This document shows positions 60,621 through 64,000 of a stretch of DNA of 64,000 nt, piece by piece (the stretch's first letter is position 1; every line of letters starts with the position of its first letter). Source of the DNA: RYN-230 sp963814645 (GTDB lineage: Bacteria; Actinomycetota; Actinomycetes; Streptosporangiales; Streptosporangiaceae); contig CAWFDX010000001.1 of assembly GCA_963814645.1 (NCBI GenBank), positions 744,001-808,000 of the forward strand. Reading direction: 5' to 3'. The position numbers and the translations under genes were made by a program. The notes below the pieces were generated by a model. That model was not told the DNA's origin, did not search any database, and saw nothing but the letters and a program-made list of their open reading frames with translations.

Positions 60621-60660
60621 CCGGCGCGCGCCCCTATCCGGGGGGTGGGGCGCGCGCCGG
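60621..60660 (+). terminator. Stem-loop after the propeller gene
   Basis: A perfect 14-bp stem CCGGCGCGCGCCCC / GGGGCGCGCGCCGG with a 12-base loop, 17 bases after the stop. No T-tract follows, as often in high-GC actinobacteria. Confidence 0.65.
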
Positions 60661-60698
60661 TCCACCCCCGAGCCGCACTGGGAACGGGGGTAGGAGGA

Positions 60699-60730
60699 AG
60701 CGCTGCCGGCGACACGCCGGCAGCGCTTTC
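60699..60730. terminator. Intrinsic terminator
   Basis: A 12-bp stem AGCGCTGCCGGC / GCCGGCAGCGCT with a 5-base loop and a following TTCT. It lies between the propeller gene and the ATPase gene and closes the former on the plus strand. Confidence 0.7.
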
Positions 60731-60778
60731 TACGTGAATCTACGGCTGGAGCTAGACCCGCGCATAGGCTGCTAGGCC

Positions 60779-61960
60779 GTGGACCCTGTACGCAATCCCT
60801 ACGCGCCGGGGGCGGGCCAGCGCCCGCCTGAGCTGGCCGGCCGGGACCGCGAGCTGAGCCAGTTCGAGGTGGTGCTGGAGCGGATCGCCCGCGGCCGCCC
60901 GGAACGCAGCATGGTGCTCACCGGGCTGCGCGGGGTGGGCAAGACGGTGCTGCTCAACTCGTTCCGCTCGATGGCGCTGCAGCGGCTGTGGGGCACCGGC
61001 AAGATCGAAGCCCGGCCCGGGCAGTCCATCCGCCGCCCGGTGGCCGGCGCGCTGCACATGGCGGTCCGCGAACTCGCCCCCCGGCACCGTGCCCCGGACC
61101 GCATCGACGAGTTCCTCGGCGTGCTCAAGGCGTTCGCCGGCCGCGACCCGAAGGCACCCAAGGGCACGTTCGTCCCGCACCTGGGCATCGACGTGCCCGC
61201 GGTGCGCGGCCGGGCCGACTCCGGTGACCTGGAGATCGACCTGATGGAGCTGTTCACCGACGCCGCGTCGGTGGCCGCCGACCTGAGCGTCGGCATCGCC
61301 CTGTTCATCGACGAGATGCAGGACGTGCCCGCGGACGACGTGTCCGCGCTGTGCGCGGCCACTCACGAGCTGTCCCAGAACGGCGGACCACTGATTGTGG
61401 TCGGGGCCGGCCTGCCGCACTTGCCGTCCGTGCTCTCCGCGAGCAAGTCCTATTCAGAACGCCTGTTCCGTTACGTGTCGATCGACCGGCTGGACAGGTC
61501 CGCGGCTGATCAAGCGCTGCTCGCGCCCGCCCAGCGGGAAGGCGCCGACTTCGAGCCGGACGCGCTGGACGCGCTGTATGCGGCGGCCGACGGCTATCCG
61601 TACTTCGTCCAGGCCTACGGCAAGGTGACCTGGGACGTCGCCGCGGAGAGCCCGGTCACCGCGCAGGACGTCACGGTGGCCAGCCCGCAGGCCGAGGCTG
61701 AGCTGGCGGTGGGCTTCTTCGGCAGCCGGTACGAGCGGGCCACCCAGGCCGAACGCGAGTACATGCGCACGATGGCGCTGCTCGGTGACGACCCGGTGCC
61801 GACCGCTCAGGTCGCCGAGCAGCTCGGCCGGAAGCCGTCCAGTGTGTCCCCGGCCCGGGACGGCCTGATCAAGAAGGGCCTGATCTACAGCTCGGAACGC
61901 GGCCTCATCGCGTTCACCGTGCCGCACTTCGGCCGCTTCCTCCGCGGCCAGCCCGCCTAG
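60779..61960 (+). CDS. AAA+ ATPase (Orc1/Cdc6-like or STAND-like fold)
   Basis: A 393-residue P-loop ATPase. Walker A is MVLTGLRGVGKTVLLNSFRS, Walker B ALFIDEMQD, and LIVVGAGLPHLPSVLSASKS is the sensor/arginine region. From about residue 325 there is a winged-helix-like C-terminus (PTAQVAEQLGRKPSSVSPAR). The family is common in actinobacteria, often of unknown role; some members sit with toxin or partition systems, but no such partner is seen here. The GTG start lacks an obvious ribosome binding site, so a leaderless transcript is possible. Confidence 0.75.
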   Translation: MDPVRNPYAPGAGQRPPELAGRDRELSQFEVVLERIARGRPERSMVLTGLRGVGKTVLLNSFRSMALQRLWGTGKIEARPGQSIRRPVAGALHMAVRELAPRHRAPDRIDEFLGVLKAFAGRDPKAPKGTFVPHLGIDVPAVRGRADSGDLEIDLMELFTDAASVAADLSVGIALFIDEMQDVPADDVSALCAATHELSQNGGPLIVVGAGLPHLPSVLSASKSYSERLFRYVSIDRLDRSAADQALLAPAQREGADFEPDALDALYAAADGYPYFVQAYGKVTWDVAAESPVTAQDVTVASPQAEAELAVGFFGSRYERATQAEREYMRTMALLGDDPVPTAQVAEQLGRKPSSVSPARDGLIKKGLIYSSERGLIAFTVPHFGRFLRGQPA

Positions 61961-61987
61961 TTCTTCATACGGGTTTCTACCGTCACC

Positions 61988-62050
61988 CCTAGAAATCCCA
62001 AGAAACACCCAGACCCCGCCGCCCTCTCGCGGAGTATCTGGGTTTCTAGG
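61988..62050. repeat. Interrupted inverted repeat between ATPase and sigma-factor genes
   Basis: TCTGGGTTTCTAGG (62037-62050) is complementary to CCTAGAAA (61988-61995) plus ACCCAGA (62007-62013), leaving an 11-base bulge. A short CCGC/GCGG helix lies inside. It may act as a terminator for the ATPase gene or a binding site for a regulator of the sigma factor. Confidence 0.45.
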
Positions 62051-62149
62051 ACTGAAGGTAGATGGGCACAGACTTCGGCAGAAGATAACGCCTCGCCGGC
62101 GCGCGCTGGGAACCGTGGGGAGAGCGTCTTCCCTGGGTACGGTGGGGGT

Positions 62150-62737
62150 GTGAGCGTCGGGGGCGATCACGTCGTGACCGGGGCGCGGGGGAACGGGGCG
62201 GTGCCCCGCCAGGGTCAGGACGGGACTGAGGGTCAGGATGATGCCGCTGCGGGCGGTGATATCGCGTTCCGCGAGTACGTCACCTCGCGGAGCGGGTCGT
62301 TGCTACGGATGGCGTTGCTGCTCACCCGCAACCGGGCGGACGCCGAGGATCTGGTCCAGGTCGCGCTGGCCAAGACGTTCCAGGCCTGGGACCGGATCGA
62401 GGACCGCGGCGCGGTGGACGGCTACGTCCGCCGGGCCATGGTGAACACGCATATCTCCTGGTGGCGCCGTCGGCGGGTGGAGGAGTACCCGACCGATGAG
62501 ATCCCGGACCGGCCGGTGCTGGACCATGCGGGGGACAGCGAGATGCAGGACGCGCTGCGCCGGGCCATCGAGCGGCTGCCGCAGCGGATGCGCGCCGCCG
62601 TCGTGCTCCGGTACTACGAGGACATGAGCGAGGCCGAGGTCGCCCAGGTGCTCGGGGTGAGCCTGGGCACGGTGAAGAGCACCGTGTCCCGTGCGGTGGC
62701 CAAGCTGCGCATCGACGCCGACCTGCTCAGAGGGTGA
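62150..62737 (+). CDS. SigE-family ECF RNA polymerase sigma factor
   Basis: A 195-residue sigma factor. Region 2 is FREYVTSRSGSLLRMALLLT and NRADAEDLVQVALAKTFQAW, ending YVRRAMVNTHISWWRRRRVE; region 4 is IERLPQRMRAAVVLRYYEDM and SEAEVAQVLGVSLGTVKSTV. The SigE-type subfamily of actinobacteria often lacks a linked classical anti-sigma factor, and none is seen here. About 35 residues before region 2 are low in complexity. The GTG start follows GGTGGGGG. Confidence 0.9.
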   Translation: MSVGGDHVVTGARGNGAVPRQGQDGTEGQDDAAAGGDIAFREYVTSRSGSLLRMALLLTRNRADAEDLVQVALAKTFQAWDRIEDRGAVDGYVRRAMVNTHISWWRRRRVEEYPTDEIPDRPVLDHAGDSEMQDALRRAIERLPQRMRAAVVLRYYEDMSEAEVAQVLGVSLGTVKSTVSRAVAKLRIDADLLRG

Positions 62738-62823
62738 CGACCCGGCCGCTGACGTGACACGATCCACTCAAGCGCAGCCGGACTGGTGCATTCGCGGCCG
62801 GCGACATCACATGGAGGTGGGTC

Positions 62824-64000
<1,177 letters not shown>

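Noticed and set aside
60779..61960. Antiphage STAND ATPase system
   Set aside because: The protein has a plain AAA ATPase with winged-helix end, no effector domain and no partner gene; calling it defence would be speculation.

Overview
The window looks like a chromosomal stretch from a high-GC, probably filamentous, actinomycete. The evidence is the very GC-rich codon usage outside the mobile regions, many GTG/TTG starts, a Methyltransf_19-type methyltransferase with its small partner, an XRE regulator with HD and NUDIX genes, a CtaG-type cytochrome oxidase assembly protein, a SigE-type ECF sigma factor and actinobacterial types of IS elements. All functions below are read from motifs and remembered families; no database was searched.

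Layout. (1) 258-15425 is a visibly less GC-rich exopolysaccharide locus: a nucleotide-sugar dehydrogenase remnant, three left-handed beta-helix acetyltransferases, a small membrane-anchored protein, two GT4 and three GT2 glycosyltransferases, a flippase fused in frame to an IS21 transposase tail, a polysaccharide deacetylase, a GH16 lipoprotein and an FkbM methyltransferase. (2) 15500-24130 is an IS graveyard: a clean IS630, an IS1380 remnant, an IS256 element with a near-identical ISL3 copy inserted 17 bp inside each end, ISAs1 pieces and an IS701-like remnant. (3) 24600-28693 is a second, older paralogous copy of the block at 3352-6706. The two copies are damaged in complementary places: block 1 lost most of the large membrane protein, and block 2 lost the GT4 C-terminus and GT2 N-terminus. 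(4) 28859-33399 is a second IS island: a frameshifted IS1634, then an IS630-like element with a divergent accessory ORF, itself split by an IS3 element.

(5) 33480-37819 is normal accessory chromosome: HD hydrolase, NUDIX, an XRE regulator with a perfect 10-bp inverted repeat upstream, a methyltransferase pair and a membrane-anchored EEP-family enzyme. (6) 38019-53166 is a second polysaccharide system. Nine minus-strand genes, closely spaced and partly overlapping, encode a nucleotide-sugar dehydrogenase, ATP-grasp ligase, FAD enzyme, sugar-1-phosphate transferase, GT4, epimerase, GH18, processive GT2 and GT4. They converge on plus-strand genes for a frameshifted deacetylase, a 12-residue-repeat solenoid protein and a secreted deacetylase-like protein without catalytic aspartates. 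(7) 53607-64000 is mostly housekeeping: membrane protein, HxlR regulator, HtrA-like protease, DedA protein, DNA adenine methylase, tRNA-Ser(UGA), CtaG, a secreted propeller-like protein, an AAA ATPase, an ECF sigma factor and an acyl-CoA synthetase running off the end.

In the first locus, glycosyltransferases probably build a lipid-linked repeat unit, the acetyltransferases decorate it, the flippase exports it, and the GH16 and deacetylase proteins remodel it outside. In the second, the dehydrogenase and epimerase supply sugars, the sugar transferase primes the lipid carrier, and the processive GT2 makes a polymer. The window as a whole shows polysaccharide loci being reshaped by insertion sequences.
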